The notes under the pieces: generated by a model
Database searches by the model: none
Told to the model about the DNA's origin: nothing
Seen by the model: the letters and a program-made list of their open reading frames with translations, nothing else
Origin: Saccharofermentans sp.
GTDB taxonomy: Bacteria > Bacillota > Clostridia > Saccharofermentanales > Saccharofermentanaceae
DNA: 64,000 bases
Assembly: GCA_024403675.1 (NCBI GenBank)
Contig: JAKSRH010000002.1
Coordinates: forward strand, 50,301-114,300
Reading direction: 5' to 3'
Position numbers and translations under genes: made by a program
In this document: positions 17,730 through 26,127 of the stretch, in pieces
Layout: each line of letters begins with the position of its first letter
How positions within the stretch are numbered: position 1 is the first letter of the stretch

Positions 17730-18335
17730 TTATTCCTCATCTGGCTTCTGACCGTCATGAGCAAGCCACTTACACTCAGTGATATCCATATTAGTAAATG
17801 TCGCCGTAAAGGATGAATCCTCAGGACTACAAGCATAGATACCAAACTGAATATCTTCTGTAGCATCCCACACATGACAAACTCTCATCTGGGAAAAATT
17901 CTCTCCATCCTCAGAACACTCAATGCAGAAATCATCTTCTCTTCTACTTAATCTATACCACATAGACTTAACTGAAGCATCAATAGCCGTAGTAGCCCAA
18001 TCAGAGTAACCGTGGTTAGTTACAACACTTCCAAGATGCTGGAACTTCTCATTCTCGTATTCGATAGAAGCCTTGAGCCAGTTATCACTATCTAAATACA
18101 TAACCACACCACACTGATCAAAACGGTGCTTACTATCAAACTCCGTCTTCACCACAAAAGAGAAAAACTTTTCTGATGTTGTCATCTGAAGCACAGGCGC
18201 ATTATCGTTTCTAAAGTGATAATAAGTTCTCTGCCACAAGTCCGTGTGCGGATTGGTAGTGATCTCAATTTTATTATCTGAAATTGTGTATGACTTTGGT
18301 TCTCTTGTCCATTTAAGTTCGCTTGAGTTAAACAT
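17730..18335 (-). CDS. DUF1349 domain protein (YesU-like beta-sandwich)
   Basis: A 201-residue, all-beta protein. Features such as HTDLWQRTYYHFRNDNAP, FDQCGVVMYLDSDNWLKASIEYENE, GYSDWATTAI and FGIYACSPEDSSFTATFTNMDI match the DUF1349 family, a concanavalin-like fold often linked to carbohydrate metabolism. There is no signal peptide. I chose ATG 18335, which has GAGGTGG at ideal spacing, over the frame start three codons upstream. The role is not established; sugar binding is inferred. Confidence 0.75.
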   Translation of the reverse strand: MFNSSELKWTREPKSYTISDNKIEITTNPHTDLWQRTYYHFRNDNAPVLQMTTSEKFFSFVVKTEFDSKHRFDQCGVVMYLDSDNWLKASIEYENEKFQHLGSVVTNHGYSDWATTAIDASVKSMWYRLSRREDDFCIECSEDGENFSQMRVCHVWDATEDIQFGIYACSPEDSSFTATFTNMDITECKWLAHDGQKPDEE

Positions 18336-18491
18336 TTGTACCACCTCGTGTTGTTGCTTGTTCTAATCTATAGATATGATAACTCTCATAGCCCAAATAC
18401 ACCAAACTGTACACCATTTTTCGTTTTAAATGTACGAATAGGAGTAAGAAAGCTAGTAACGATATACTTTGTTCAGTATAACAGTATATCT

Positions 18492-18764
18492 TCACTCTAT
18501 TTTTCTTTTCAGCGATACACTCTTAATCATAAAAATCGTCGCAATACTAAATAAAATAAATTGAAGTATAATGATTGGCCAACCGACCCAAATCCAAAGA
18601 ATAGTATTACTAAAAAAGGCATCAATGCCATATATGACACGACTACTTCCTATACCAACCTCTAAACCGCGGATACCATAATAAATTCCATCAACAATTA
18701 CAAATATAATAGGTATCAAGCAAATCACATACAATATAATTGCTACTATCCTCTGTTTACGCAC
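18492..18764 (-). CDS. Small two-helix membrane protein, unknown
   Basis: A 90-residue protein with two hydrophobic segments (about 5-27 and 50-78) and a basic C-terminus (KSVSLKRKIE). GTG start after GGGGATAT. No family recognised. It belongs to a cluster of orphan small genes (18492-20860). Confidence 0.5.
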   Translation of the reverse strand: MRKQRIVAIILYVICLIPIIFVIVDGIYYGIRGLEVGIGSSRVIYGIDAFFSNTILWIWVGWPIIILQFILFSIATIFMIKSVSLKRKIE

Positions 18765-18851
18765 AAATATATCCCCTTATATCCAAATCTGGTGTTCTCT
18801 GCGAAAAGCCTTATATTGGGCTATTTCAAAGGATTATCAAATAGTCATTTG

Positions 18852-19091
18852 TTAATTACAATCAATTAATACAAACTTGCAATCTTCACATGCCCATGCT
18901 GGAGTACGATTATCGATCACACCACTTCTAACAGGAATATGAATACCACCATTCTTTATGGCATCCCCTTCTGTAAAAAAGTTAGCAACCTTCTCCTTAA
19001 AATACTCATCTCTAGCCCAAAAGATACTTCCCTTATAACTTGGGCCAAGAGCTCCTACAATCATTTCATTTCCACACTTAGGACATTTCAT
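18852..19091 (-). CDS. Small zinc-ribbon protein (PF20097/DUF6487-like)
   Basis: A 79-residue protein with two cysteine pairs, CPKCGNEM at the start and CEDCKFVLIDC at the end, joined by about 60 residues including GALGPSYKGSIFWARDEYF. This layout matches a small DUF6487-like zinc-ribbon family common in Firmicutes. The function is unknown. Confidence 0.6.
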   Translation of the reverse strand: MKCPKCGNEMIVGALGPSYKGSIFWARDEYFKEKVANFFTEGDAIKNGGIHIPVRSGVIDNRTPAWACEDCKFVLIDCN

Positions 19092-19144
19092 ATAACTACT
19101 CCCTTTTTATTCTTCAAAAATATTCCTTTTTGTTTGTTACAATA

Positions 19145-19780
19145 TCACTGCAATAAATCAAATTCTTTGTTCTCTTCATTGTAAACCCATCGAAGCTTAC
19201 TTTTACCACTCAAGAACGGACAATTCAAATCGTACACTCGCATTTTTACTGTCTTAGCAAAATCATCTCGATCATGGAAATATTTGTCTAGCAAAAGTTC
19301 AATTTCAAACCAATATTTACGATAATCAAACTTCAATGGATATATATAATTGTCATTTACTTGGCTAACACCTTCTGGACATTCATAAGAGTCTATACTC
19401 TTCCATAAATGACCATGTTTTTTTATTAGTGAACTTTTTTGCTTAACGGCATATTCATAAGCAATAGCATTGGAAATTTCTTTTGCCATAATGGTCCTGT
19501 GTTCCGTCGCTGATTTATTAGCATATCTTACTTCAGCTCTACGTCCCCTATCCTCTTCTATAGCAAAATAAAAACCGCTACCTTCTATATAGCCTTTACG
19601 GCCAACAAATGGCACTACGTAGTCCATCATGTCCATAATACTTTCTTCATAGTTAGGAATTTCTAGACTATATATTTTCTTCAGTTTTAAAAACTCATCT
19701 TTCAAACTCTGTGTAAATTCATTCCACACTAAAAGCTCATCCGAAGTCATTGTATAACTAAGTAATTCATCAACATTCAC
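19145..19780 (-). CDS. Hypothetical protein, possibly Imm63-like immunity protein
   Basis: A 211-residue soluble protein with no signal peptide or membrane segment. The middle part (GSGFYFAIEEDRGRRAEVRY and later FDYRKYWFEIELLLDKYF) resembles immunity proteins of the Imm63 type, which carry an ERG-like motif and a terminal helix with LL. I rate this as a weak family guess. No toxin gene is adjacent, so it would be an orphan immunity gene. GTG start; the ribosome site is poor. Confidence 0.5.
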   Translation of the reverse strand: MNVDELLSYTMTSDELLVWNEFTQSLKDEFLKLKKIYSLEIPNYEESIMDMMDYVVPFVGRKGYIEGSGFYFAIEEDRGRRAEVRYANKSATEHRTIMAKEISNAIAYEYAVKQKSSLIKKHGHLWKSIDSYECPEGVSQVNDNYIYPLKFDYRKYWFEIELLLDKYFHDRDDFAKTVKMRVYDLNCPFLSGKSKLRWVYNEENKEFDLLQ

Positions 19781-19835
19781 GTTATCTACCTACACTAATA
19801 ATTCTCTAATCAATTTGATTTACCACCCATACTAT

Positions 19836-20375
19836 TTATTCGTAAATTAATTCCTTAAGTTCACTCACGATCCTACGTGAAGTAACAAAATGCCAGAGTC
19901 CAAGTATTACAGGAACAGAAATAACGATAATATCATTCACAAGGATACTCGTATTGAGATTAAGATTATCGTAAACAAGAAGCCAAATCTCAGCAAAACT
20001 ACCAAGAATAAATATAGTGCAAATGTTTTCCTTGATAAATCGTTTGCGGTATGTCTTATAGTCTTCACTTGTAAAAACACCTGTAGTCGTAAGCGCCTTA
20101 AGCTGCAAAGCATCAAGAGAATATAACTTACCAAAAACCAGAAACGGAAACGCGATCATTCCATATACAAATGCCGTCTCAAAAGCATTGCCCAAAGCCT
20201 TATAGTCCTCATTAACAAGTGCCATAAAAACAGTAAGAATAATTACAACTAATCGAAGCATCAGATACGCAAAAGAAAAAAGAGCCGGTAATACAATAAT
20301 CCCGCCAATTACAAGCAAAACAACAGAAGGAATTTTCTTCTTTAAATAAAGCTTTCTGTACTCTGATGTATCCAA
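19836..20375 (-). CDS. Membrane protein of unknown function
   Basis: A 179-residue protein with four hydrophobic segments (about 15-40, 42-60, 70-87, 110-165 in two passes). Start is TTG after GGTGAT. It lies 11 nt downstream of another orphan membrane gene (20387-20860) and the two are probably co-transcribed. No family recognised. Confidence 0.5.
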   Translation of the reverse strand: MDTSEYRKLYLKKKIPSVVLLVIGGIIVLPALFSFAYLMLRLVVIILTVFMALVNEDYKALGNAFETAFVYGMIAFPFLVFGKLYSLDALQLKALTTTGVFTSEDYKTYRKRFIKENICTIFILGSFAEIWLLVYDNLNLNTSILVNDIIVISVPVILGLWHFVTSRRIVSELKELIYE

Positions 20376-20386
20376 ACTATCACCAA

Positions 20387-20860
20387 TTATTTTTTTAGAA
20401 TTTTAAATGAATTGAGACCTAGAAAAACAAGTGTTAACACAGGCCATCCAAACACCGTAACGTAAAGCCAAAACTCTGGAATAAGATTCCTAGACATACC
20501 CAAAACCATAGAGAACATAGTCATAACTTCAGCAACTACCATCACGAAGGCCCAAACAACTAATAAAGCCAAAGACACTATTTTCTGTACTAGACTTAAT
20601 TGTGATAATTTCACGAAATCCTTATCTAGAAGCTTGGTATATAAACCAGCAAGACCCGCCAAGAAAATAAACAAGCCTATAACATACATAATTCGATTAT
20701 ATTTATAGTTAGTACCACTAAAAATAAAACTGGAATACTCTCCAGCGTATACCTTAAATAAAGATTGAATCAATGCAGCCACGCATGCAACCAAAATAAG
20801 CAAAAGCATGAATAAACATTCTTTTGCTATTAACTTGCCGAATACCTTTTTCTGCCCCAT
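20387..20860 (-). CDS. Membrane protein of unknown function
   Basis: A 157-residue protein with four likely membrane helices (about 10-30, 52-75, 88-115, 130-152) and a basic N-terminus (MGQKKVFGKLIAKE). GGTGG precedes the ATG. First gene of a probable two-gene unit with 19836-20375. No family recognised. Confidence 0.5.
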   Translation of the reverse strand: MGQKKVFGKLIAKECLFMLLLILVACVAALIQSLFKVYAGEYSSFIFSGTNYKYNRIMYVIGLFIFLAGLAGLYTKLLDKDFVKLSQLSLVQKIVSLALLVVWAFVMVVAEVMTMFSMVLGMSRNLIPEFWLYVTVFGWPVLTLVFLGLNSFKILKK

Positions 20861-20944
20861 GTAGTATCCACCTATCCCTAATGTTATTTACTTAATTATA
20901 ATCTACCCAGATAATATCTCAACCATACCGCTACTAACAAAGAT

Positions 20945-21020
20945 GTTTTCGGGTGAAAAAGCCTTACATGGGGATTCCGCCCGAAATGAATTTCGGGTTA
21001 AAATGGCAAAAACACAAAAT
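20945..21020. repeat. Intergenic inverted repeat cluster around CGGGT/ACCCG
   Basis: Several copies of TTTCGGG and CCCGAAA in both orientations lie within 80 bases, including a hairpin CCCGAAATGAATTTCGGG. The left part (GAAAAAGCCTTACATGGGGATT) resembles the gap sequence near 18800 (GAAAAGCCTTATATTGGGC). It may be a degenerate dispersed repeat or a weak terminator. Confidence 0.35.
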
Positions 21021-21073
21021 CCACCCGAAATCATATAAATACACTTTCATCTACATCAGCATAGTCAGTAACG

Positions 21074-21532
21074 TTAATACAAATCGTGCTCTGTTTTTAC
21101 GTAATCTGCAAACAGTTGAAGACAATCTTCACGATTGGATTCCACGCCAAAATTATCCCCAGATTCACTCCATTTACTATAAAAAACTTCATCTCTAAAT
21201 CCTATAGAATCAGTATCTTCTATAGAACAGCCGTAATAAACCTTTTCAATATTTGCCCAAAGAATAGCACCTTTACACATAGGACATGGCGCTGCTGTAG
21301 TATATAAAGATGCTCCTGACAAATCGTGACTATTTAAATTCAAAGAAGCATCACGTATCGCTTCCATCTCACCATGACAAGTTGCATCGTGATTTATAAG
21401 CACCCTATTATGACCTCTTCCAACAACCTGTCCGTCTTTTACAATAACGCAACCAAATGGTCCACCGTGCTTATTCTTTATTCCTTCATATGCTTCTTCA
21501 ATCGCAAGCTTCATATAGTTCATTGTAGTCAT
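21074..21532 (-). CDS. Nucleoside deaminase, guanine deaminase-like
   Basis: A 152-residue zinc deaminase. The zinc motif is HGEMEAIRDA with PCPMCKGAILWAN. The C-terminal block YYGCSIEDTDSIGFRDEVFYSKW is typical of the guanine deaminase branch (GuaD) of the cytidine-deaminase-like fold. It should convert guanine to xanthine. The alternative is a related purine or nucleoside deaminase. ATG 21532, with a second in-frame ATG three codons on, behind AAGGA. Confidence 0.82.
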   Translation of the reverse strand: MTTMNYMKLAIEEAYEGIKNKHGGPFGCVIVKDGQVVGRGHNRVLINHDATCHGEMEAIRDASLNLNSHDLSGASLYTTAAPCPMCKGAILWANIEKVYYGCSIEDTDSIGFRDEVFYSKWSESGDNFGVESNREDCLQLFADYVKTEHDLY

Positions 21533-21653
21533 TCCTTATATCTATAATTCAAAGAATATATATACATAATATAGTAAAAATGAGAAATATAGAGTTTAAT
21601 AAATGAGTATTATGTTAACTGTCAATAAATTTTGATTGGAGTTATAGAAAGTT

Positions 21654-22232
21654 ATGGGTAGTGGTTTTATCGTATTTGCACTTGTTATTTTAGTAATAAT
21701 TGATGTTAGTGTAGCAATAATCATTAACAAAGCAGGTTTACCTCTTGGTCTTGGTCTTATACCTGTTTTTCAATTTATTTTACTTGGCAAAGTTGCCAAT
21801 AAAATTATACTAGGTGTTATTGTTGCATGTCTTACAGCAATAACTGGTGTAATATCTATATACACCGTTTATCTTGGTATTAATAAACTCAATGCTACAA
21901 CTAATTCGAATGAACCAGTTCAAACAGTTATGGTGGAGCATCAGGTAATGGATGCACAAGGCAATGTTGTTTCCTCTTCTGTTTCTTATGAACCACTTAA
22001 GCAAAGTTCACCAACAAATAGATTTGTGGATATTATGAATTCTCCAGAGATTAAATCCATAAGAAGAAGTACCAGCTTTCTAAACTTAATAGAAATGGTA
22101 TTTTACGTAATGCTCATGTATTGCGTGTGTGTGAAATTTGATAAGAGTATTCTTTTCCTTCTAGGAATTATTATTCTTCCATTCATCTTCTTACCAATCA
22201 TGGCGCTAGATGATTCTAGCTATAGCTACTAA
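21654..22232 (+). CDS. Membrane protein of unknown function
   Basis: A 192-residue protein with hydrophobic segments near residues 5-25, 30-48, 52-75 and two near the C-terminus (147-185). The central loop is polar (EHQVMDAQGNVVSSSVSYE). GGAG lies upstream of the ATG. It is convergent with ssrA, and a shared terminator follows at 22263-22289. No family recognised. Confidence 0.55.
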   Translation: MGSGFIVFALVILVIIDVSVAIIINKAGLPLGLGLIPVFQFILLGKVANKIILGVIVACLTAITGVISIYTVYLGINKLNATTNSNEPVQTVMVEHQVMDAQGNVVSSSVSYEPLKQSSPTNRFVDIMNSPEIKSIRRSTSFLNLIEMVFYVMLMYCVCVKFDKSILFLLGIIILPFIFLPIMALDDSSYSY

Positions 22233-22262
22233 GAATATAAGCTAATCAATAGAAAATAAGAA

Positions 22263-22289
22263 AGCCCGTAAACATTAAGTTTACGGGCT
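22263..22289. terminator. Bidirectional terminator between the 21654 gene and ssrA
   Basis: AGCCCGTAAAC pairs with GTTTACGGGCT around ATTAA. On the minus strand it is followed by TTTCTTATTTT downstream of tmRNA; on the plus strand it lies 31 nt after the 22232 stop. Confidence 0.8.
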
Positions 22290-22296
22290 ATTTATC

Positions 22297-22670
22297 TGGT
22301 GGAAGTGAGGGGAATTGAACCCCTGTCCGAAACCATATCCTCCGAGACATCTCCGGGTGCAGTCAGTCTATAAAAATTCCTTTCACACAAATCCGGCTGA
22401 CAGGCCTGCGATCCAGTAGCTTCATGTGTACGACTAGAACTCAAAGCTTTGCTCTAGAAGTGGTCCTGTTTAACCTCTAACGGGTAAGGTCTGAGTGCGA
22501 CACCTCTTGTTCCCCCTCAGATCAGGAAACGAGGTGGTAGCTTAAATTAAGCAGCTACGAGCTGTGTATCATTTGCAATTACTTGCATTTCCCGTTTTTT
22601 AAGGAGGCCAACGAGAATCCTCCACCCGCTTTCCCGATATCAACGACCCCGTCGAAACCAGTACACCCCC
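22297..22670 (-). ncRNA. ssrA: Transfer-messenger RNA, tag ANDTQLVAA
   Basis: The 5' end GGGGGTGTACTGGTTTCGACGGGG and the 3' end with a T-arm (GGGGTTCAATTCCCC) and CACTTCCACCA form the tRNA-like domain. Acceptor arms GGGGGTG and CACTTCC pair. The message part reads GCA AAT GAT ACA CAG CTC GTA GCT GCT TAA, giving the tag ANDTQLVAA. Position -4 before the resume codon is A, as in other tmRNAs. CCA is encoded. The RNA rescues stalled ribosomes with SmpB. Confidence 0.95.
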
Positions 22671-22699
22671 ATATATACACAAGATATGAGTGAGATTGA

Positions 22700-22728
22700 A
22701 TATTAGCACTACCTTAAATGGCAGTCAA
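22700..22728 (-). promoter_or_regulatory. ssrA promoter
   Basis: TTGACT (22723-22728) and TAATAT (22700-22705) are 17 bases apart, about 30 nt before the mature tmRNA 5' end. It is close to consensus, and the transcript would carry a short 5' leader removed by processing. Confidence 0.75.
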
Positions 22729-22733
22729 CAACA

Positions 22734-23198
22734 TTATAACAAATCGTCGAAATTTAAATCCTGAGATACATCATAAGGCTGAGCATAATCTGGAGTGCCC
22801 ATTACCTGCTCTTGCACAGGTGCCTGCTCTGGTACTGACTCAACAGCCTGCTGCTGCATATTTGCCATTTCCATAAGCTCGTAAGGATTAATAACTGCTT
22901 CACTACCACAGTAAATACACTTAATTCTCATTAAATCTGAACTAATCTGAGCAGACTTACCACAACTTGGACAAAGCATACCACGGGAGTTAATCTTACC
23001 AATATTCTTATTACTATTGATTACATCTGCAAGAGCAATATCAAAATCCTCATTAGTGCAACCTAATCTCTGAAGCATTTTCCACATTGCATGATTAATC
23101 ATCTCGAGATTCTCAACTGTTTTGGCAAGACGCTTTACTTCAATATTCTGAAAGCTCTCTTCTACAACTTTACTAAAAACACCCATATTTTTACACAT
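22734..23198 (-). CDS. Hypothetical zinc-ribbon protein
   Basis: A 154-residue protein. A helical N-terminal half precedes a zinc ribbon, LCPSCGKSAQ...IKCIYCGSEAV (about 76-100). The tail is acidic and Gln-rich (about 112-154). No family recognised. It ends just before the ssrA promoter and lies 27 nt after the amidase gene; the ribosome site is poor, so the start (ATG 23198 or 23186) is uncertain. Confidence 0.55.
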   Translation of the reverse strand: MCKNMGVFSKVVEESFQNIEVKRLAKTVENLEMINHAMWKMLQRLGCTNEDFDIALADVINSNKNIGKINSRGMLCPSCGKSAQISSDLMRIKCIYCGSEAVINPYELMEMANMQQQAVESVPEQAPVQEQVMGTPDYAQPYDVSQDLNFDDLL

Positions 23199-23225
23199 AT
23201 AAAAAAATACTATTCTCTTTCCTTT

Positions 23226-24356
23226 TTATACAAACTCAGAACAAAATTCTGTAATTGCATATACAACATTAAGTTTATTATTTTCTGTTAAAAGAAGCTC
23301 TTCATCACCTGCATTGGATAGGTATCCAAGACAAATCTGGAAGGATGGTACAGAATTAGCATAATTAAGACCTGTGTACTGATTTGTTGCCTTAACACCA
23401 ATAAACTCCAAACCTTCTGCCTCAGATATAAGTTCACCCAAAGTTGTTGCCCAACCTGTAGCTGAACCAGTATAACTACCAGTATCCGGAACATATACAC
23501 GCACGCCACTTGTCTTACTATCGTTAGCAGCATCAGCATGAATTCTAATAAATAAATCAGCCTCGTTCTCGACGGCTATAGCAGCACGTTCCTGATTAGA
23601 AACATCTACATCATTTTCCGTTCTTGTATAAACAACAGTAGCACCCTTCTGCTCAAGGTATTCGCCAAGAATCAACACATAATCAAGTGTAAGTTCAGAC
23701 TCAGAAACTTCAGTGTTAACACCTGTAGTACCACTTGTGCATCTAACCTTTTCATTACCAAGCCATGAAGCACATGTCTCCAATTCTTCACTTGTAACAG
23801 CCTGATGTCCTGCATCAAGAACTATAGTTAAACCTGTTAGATCCACACCTTCATTACCATCTGGAATTGGAGTAGGAGTTGGTAATGGTGTTGGTGTAGG
23901 CGTAGGTGATGGTGTAGGTGCTTCTGTAACGACAGTTGTTTCTACAGCTACTGTTGTTTCTACAGAAGTCTCATCAACACTCTTCTCGTCTATATCGAAC
24001 ACACCAAATTTATTTAAAGCAAAGATTCCTACAAGAATAGCCATTATTAAAACAACTATTTCTCCCGCTAAGAACATCCCCCTCTTAACAGATGACTTAA
24101 GATGCTTCTTGGGCTTTTTTGTCTGAGTTTTTTTTACTGAATTATTAGGAGCTGCCTTCTTAACAGGAATTCTAGTTGCCTGTGGATAAGATGGAATTGA
24201 ATTCGTCTTTTTACTTTTGCTTACAATGCTACGAATAGCCTTCTCTCTCTCATCATCAGGAAGAGATTTGAGCTTGCTATATAATGCATTTCTCTTATCT
24301 TCAGGAAGATTTGAAATAACCTTCGCAAATTCCTTTTTTAATTCATCTGGTGTCAT
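23226..24356 (-). CDS. N-acetylmuramoyl-L-alanine amidase (Amidase_3), membrane-anchored
   Basis: A 376-residue cell-wall hydrolase cutting the bond between MurNAc and the stem peptide. The N-terminal 70 residues are cytoplasmic and helical (ELKKEFAKVISNLPEDKR...). A membrane anchor follows at about 93-115, then a Thr/Pro linker (TEAPTPSPTPTPTPLPTP, about 145-165). The Amidase_3 domain has VLDAGHQA (zinc His), a second ligand Glu in SESELTLDY, FIRIHADA (zinc His) and a C-terminal YLSNAGDEELLL. The AGGGG site precedes ATG 24356. Amidases of this type act in division or sporulation. Confidence 0.87.
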   Translation of the reverse strand: MTPDELKKEFAKVISNLPEDKRNALYSKLKSLPDDEREKAIRSIVSKSKKTNSIPSYPQATRIPVKKAAPNNSVKKTQTKKPKKHLKSSVKRGMFLAGEIVVLIMAILVGIFALNKFGVFDIDEKSVDETSVETTVAVETTVVTEAPTPSPTPTPTPLPTPTPIPDGNEGVDLTGLTIVLDAGHQAVTSEELETCASWLGNEKVRCTSGTTGVNTEVSESELTLDYVLILGEYLEQKGATVVYTRTENDVDVSNQERAAIAVENEADLFIRIHADAANDSKTSGVRVYVPDTGSYTGSATGWATTLGELISEAEGLEFIGVKATNQYTGLNYANSVPSFQICLGYLSNAGDEELLLTENNKLNVVYAITEFCSEFV

Positions 24357-24468
24357 ATATACCCCTACCTATAATCAGTCATACTGATTCTATCAAAAAA
24401 GGAATGTATATAAAGGGATTCTAACAATTAGTAAAGAGAATATTATATTACTGACAAATAAGTAAATT

Positions 24469-24618
24469 TTATGCCGCTCTCACATCATCAAAATCAGGAT
24501 CATCTCTGAGGCACCATTCTTCTTCATCATAAAATCTAGAATCACGTCCATAGTTTCTAGACTCTCTAAGTCTCATAATCATACCTTCATAAGATTCTTC
24601 ATTAACATAATTCTTCAT
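24469..24618 (-). CDS. Small acidic protein, 49 residues, unknown
   Basis: Starts at ATG 24618 after GAGGAG at good spacing and stops at TAA 24469-24471. The protein begins MKNYVNEESYEGMIMRLRES and ends DPDFDDVRAA; it is charged, with runs of Asp/Glu and Arg. Supports for being real are the strong ribosome site, a plausible promoter with a palindrome upstream (24665-24688) and the lack of any competing gene. No family recognised. Confidence 0.55.
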   Translation of the reverse strand: MKNYVNEESYEGMIMRLRESRNYGRDSRFYDEEEWCLRDDPDFDDVRAA

Positions 24619-24664
24619 AAATGTATCTCCTCATATATTTTCTATACTCGGAGTATAACAAATC

Positions 24665-24688
24665 AAGTGTCCTATATTTAGGACACTT
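24665..24688. promoter_or_regulatory. Palindrome, possible operator
   Basis: AAGTGTCCTA and TAGGACACTT are perfect 10-base inverted repeats around TATT. It lies just upstream of, or overlapping, the -35 region of the small 49-residue gene and just downstream of the 24725 stop. No T-run follows, so an operator is more likely than a terminator. The binding protein is unknown. Confidence 0.5.
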
Positions 24689-24724
24689 GCAAAAAATACA
24701 ATCAAACATGCAGAACACTTGTTC

Positions 24725-25348
24725 TTAGCTGTTTTTAAAGAATATTACCTTAGCACTAGTATCAGCAACATTTTCAAATGCTTGGAAAGTTGTCTTAAAA
24801 GACTCATAGATAGATTTCCATCTAATTATCTCTATTGGATTCTCTTCTGAAGTAAACAATCTACGAATATTTTCGTCATATATCTTAAGGAAATCCACCT
24901 TAAAAGAATCAAGTTCAACAATATACTTGATAGGCGGATTAAGATTATCCATCTTACGCAAAGAAACAATCAGATCTGAAAGCTTGTTGCTTGCCTTAGA
25001 GATACTGATAAGTAAAGTATAAATCTCATCTCTAATCTCAGTAATATTGTATCTATAAAAATCCATAGCAAGTTGCTGAATAGCATCAGTACAATCTTCT
25101 ACAGCCTTAGCAACTTCAAGAAGTGTCTGAGCCTCAGGGTCACGTGCCAAATTACCATTCTGATATAAAATAACTATATCATGGAATACTGAATCGGCCT
25201 CTTCTTCCAATGCTGACACTCTACGAGATATCTCTTCGACATCCTCAGGATAATCTAAAACTTCAAGAAAAGAAGTTCCCTCTTTCTTAAGAATCTCACA
25301 TACTGAGAAAATATAACTATAAATACTTTCGCGATCTGTATCTTTCAT
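24725..25348 (-). CDS. PhoU-like protein (DUF47 family)
   Basis: A 207-residue all-helical protein of the DUF47/PhoU-like family, often found near inorganic phosphate transporters. Landmarks are DVEEISRRVSALEEEADSVFHDI and the C-terminal ENVADTSAKVIFFKNS. The family's role is linked to phosphate homeostasis; the pit transporter is not adjacent here. I use ATG 25348, which has GGAGTGGG upstream; the frame extends to 25390 without a ribosome site. Confidence 0.75.
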   Translation of the reverse strand: MKDTDRESIYSYIFSVCEILKKEGTSFLEVLDYPEDVEEISRRVSALEEEADSVFHDIVILYQNGNLARDPEAQTLLEVAKAVEDCTDAIQQLAMDFYRYNITEIRDEIYTLLISISKASNKLSDLIVSLRKMDNLNPPIKYIVELDSFKVDFLKIYDENIRRLFTSEENPIEIIRWKSIYESFKTTFQAFENVADTSAKVIFFKNS

Positions 25349-25390
25349 GACACCCACTCCATAAAAATAGAAATATATACAATTATACAA

Positions 25391-25422
25391 AAAAAGACTC
25401 GAGTAAAAAACCCGAGTCTTTA
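25391..25422 (-). terminator. Terminator after sepF
   Basis: AAAGACTCGGG and the partner CTCGAGTCTTT (one mismatch) form a hairpin around a T-rich loop, running into TTTTTT on the minus strand, 26 nt after the sepF stop. Confidence 0.8.
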
Positions 25423-25447
25423 ATAATCAGTAAATTTTATATATCAA

Positions 25448-25942
25448 TTAGAGAGCGGAAACCTTTGTCTGGGACTCCTCACCAGCTGCGGAATCAACGA
25501 TGAGCTCAACCTGCTTAGGTGTGCATACGAATGTTGTCTTAACTGGTGTTGGCTCAATCTTACCATCAAGTGCGAATACAGCACCGGAGATGTAGTCAAC
25601 AACTCTCTGGTTGTTTGCATTAGGTGTAAGGTTGCAGATAACGATATGACCCTCACGGATGTGATCACATACAACCTGGCTTGTTCTGATGTCATATGGT
25701 GTGAGCATGATTACTGTAGCTGCTGCCTTAGGTGCAACTGGAGTAGCAACTGCAACTGGCTGCTGATAAACTGTCTGCTCTGCTTGATAAGGAACGTCCT
25801 CGTACTCTGTGTACTGTGCTACAGGCTGCTCATAATCTGTGTAAGCTTCCTCCTGATAGCTATCCTCATAATATTCATTCTCGTCGTATGCTTCTTCCTC
25901 TACATCATAAAGCTTCTTAACGAAATCTGAAAACTTGCCCAT
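25448..25942 (-). CDS. sepF: Cell division protein SepF
   Basis: A 164-residue protein that helps anchor and align FtsZ at the division septum. The N-terminus MGKFSDFVKKLYDVEEE gives the amphipathic membrane-binding helix. An acidic, Tyr/Gln-rich linker follows (residues 15-70), then the core domain with VIMLTPYDIRTSQVVCDHI, NLTPNANNQRVVDYISGAVFALDGKI. It is followed by a terminator. The YggS and HlyD-like genes lie upstream on the same strand; a 185-base gap (25943-26127) separates sepF from yggS and probably holds its own promoter. Confidence 0.93.
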   Translation of the reverse strand: MGKFSDFVKKLYDVEEEAYDENEYYEDSYQEEAYTDYEQPVAQYTEYEDVPYQAEQTVYQQPVAVATPVAPKAAATVIMLTPYDIRTSQVVCDHIREGHIVICNLTPNANNQRVVDYISGAVFALDGKIEPTPVKTTFVCTPKQVELIVDSAAGEESQTKVSAL

Positions 25943-26127
25943 ACTTATTATCCTCCTAAATTTTATCTATCTACCACAAAGAACCCGCGTGGTTTTCAAA
26001 AAGTATGGTTAGAGTGTACAGATAACATAGAAGCAAATCAATGAAACTTAGGCACATGTAATTAAAGGAAAACTTTGGTCATTTTTCTGTAACATAGCCG
26101 TGTATCAATGTTACAAATGTAGCATTT

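Noticed and set aside
23880..23950. Low-complexity stretch (ACC/GGTGTAGG repeats)
   Set aside because: It encodes the Thr/Pro linker of the amidase, not a CRISPR or satellite.
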